A stretch of 5,186 bases of DNA, taken from contig JACNKY010000394.1 of assembly GCA_014381795.1 (NCBI GenBank), positions 1 through 5,186 on the forward strand, written 5' to 3'. The position numbers were made by a program, and so were the translations under genes. A model generated the notes under the pieces. The model made no database searches, was not told the DNA's origin, and worked only from the letters and a program-made list of their open reading frames with translations. The DNA comes from Pseudomonadota bacterium (GTDB taxonomy: Bacteria > SAR324 > NAC60-12). Shown piece after piece: positions 5,001 through 5,186 of this stretch. Numbering within the stretch: position 1 is the stretch's first letter; every line of letters begins with the position of its first letter.

Positions 5001-5186
5001 ATGGTTAAGCATATTGTAATGTTTAAACTCAAGGAAAACAGTCCTGAAAATCTGGATCTTGTTCTTTCAACTTTGAGGGGACTGGAAGGAAAAATTGAGA
5101 CTTTACGGATGATCGAGGTTGGACTGGATTGCAATAAATCAGAGCGTGCCTATGACATTGTACTGACGACTCATTTTGACGATGAA
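5001..5186 (+). CDS. Dabb-family (stress-responsive A/B barrel) protein, N-terminal part
   Basis: The first 62 codons are present and the gene runs off the right edge. The opening 'MVKHIVMFKLKENSP', the middle 'LRGLEGKIETLRMIEVGLD' and 'SERAYDIVLTTHFDD' match the conserved pattern of Dabb domain proteins, which are about 100 residues long and form dimeric alpha/beta barrels. The family is widespread in bacteria and plants. Its biochemical role is usually unassigned, though some relatives are cyclases or stress-induced proteins. The start follows tyrS by eight bases with a strong ribosome site, so it is likely on the same transcript. About a third of the protein lies outside the window. Confidence 0.85.
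   Translation, partial: MVKHIVMFKLKENSPENLDLVLSTLRGLEGKIETLRMIEVGLDCNKSERAYDIVLTTHFDDE

Overview
The window is bacterial chromosome with two halves. The left half (1-2031) carries two genes for predicted surface lipoproteins, both on the minus strand. The right half (2633-5186) is a compact plus-strand housekeeping run: a small zinc-ribbon-like protein of unknown function, recR, tyrS, and the start of a Dabb-family protein. About 600 bases with no convincing gene lie between the two lipoprotein genes, and another 600 separate the lipoprotein genes from the run. Two type II lipoprotein signals, ordinary Shine-Dalgarno sites at several starts, and typical bacterial RecR and TyrRS indicate a Gram-negative-like bacterium with an AT-rich genome. 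The extracellular SbsA-like Ig domain, with a Cys pair and a 'YKIRVTTGVKDKAGN' type end, recalls proteins I associate with marine SAR324/deltaproteobacterial lineages and Leptospira. That placement is only an impression.

Region by region: 1-1071 (minus) is the N-terminal 357 residues of a large repetitive lipoprotein. It has a lipobox, an acidic Thr/Ser-rich linker, one SbsA-like Ig domain and then tandem 101-residue Ig-like repeats that run off the left edge. No long ORF on the plus strand here is real; two short open frames are antisense shadows of the repeats. 1072-1668 is AT-rich and holds a good sigma70-type promoter for that gene, two inverted repeats and a patch with cryptic open frames. 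1669-2031 (minus) encodes a 120-residue lipoprotein made almost wholly of five-residue N-S-T-I-x repeats, a likely small pentapeptide-type beta-helix. Its upstream region has a consensus-like promoter whose -10 sits inside an inverted repeat, followed by a leader of about 150 nt. 2216-2632 holds a possible gene remnant, a small hairpin and a weak promoter for the right-hand run.

The right-hand genes are 5-8 bases apart and probably form one transcript. RecR (RecFOR gap repair) and TyrRS (tRNA charging) are secure. The gene before recR is where many bacteria have ybaB (nucleoid protein), but this product is unrelated to YbaB by eye and has a CxxC...HxxC metal-site pattern. The most interesting items are the repeat lipoprotein with its sharp base-composition break, the pentapeptide-like lipoprotein with its operator-like promoter, and the unknown recR-linked zinc-ribbon gene. 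I see no convincing new multi-gene system, CRISPR array, tRNA, rRNA or intact mobile element.
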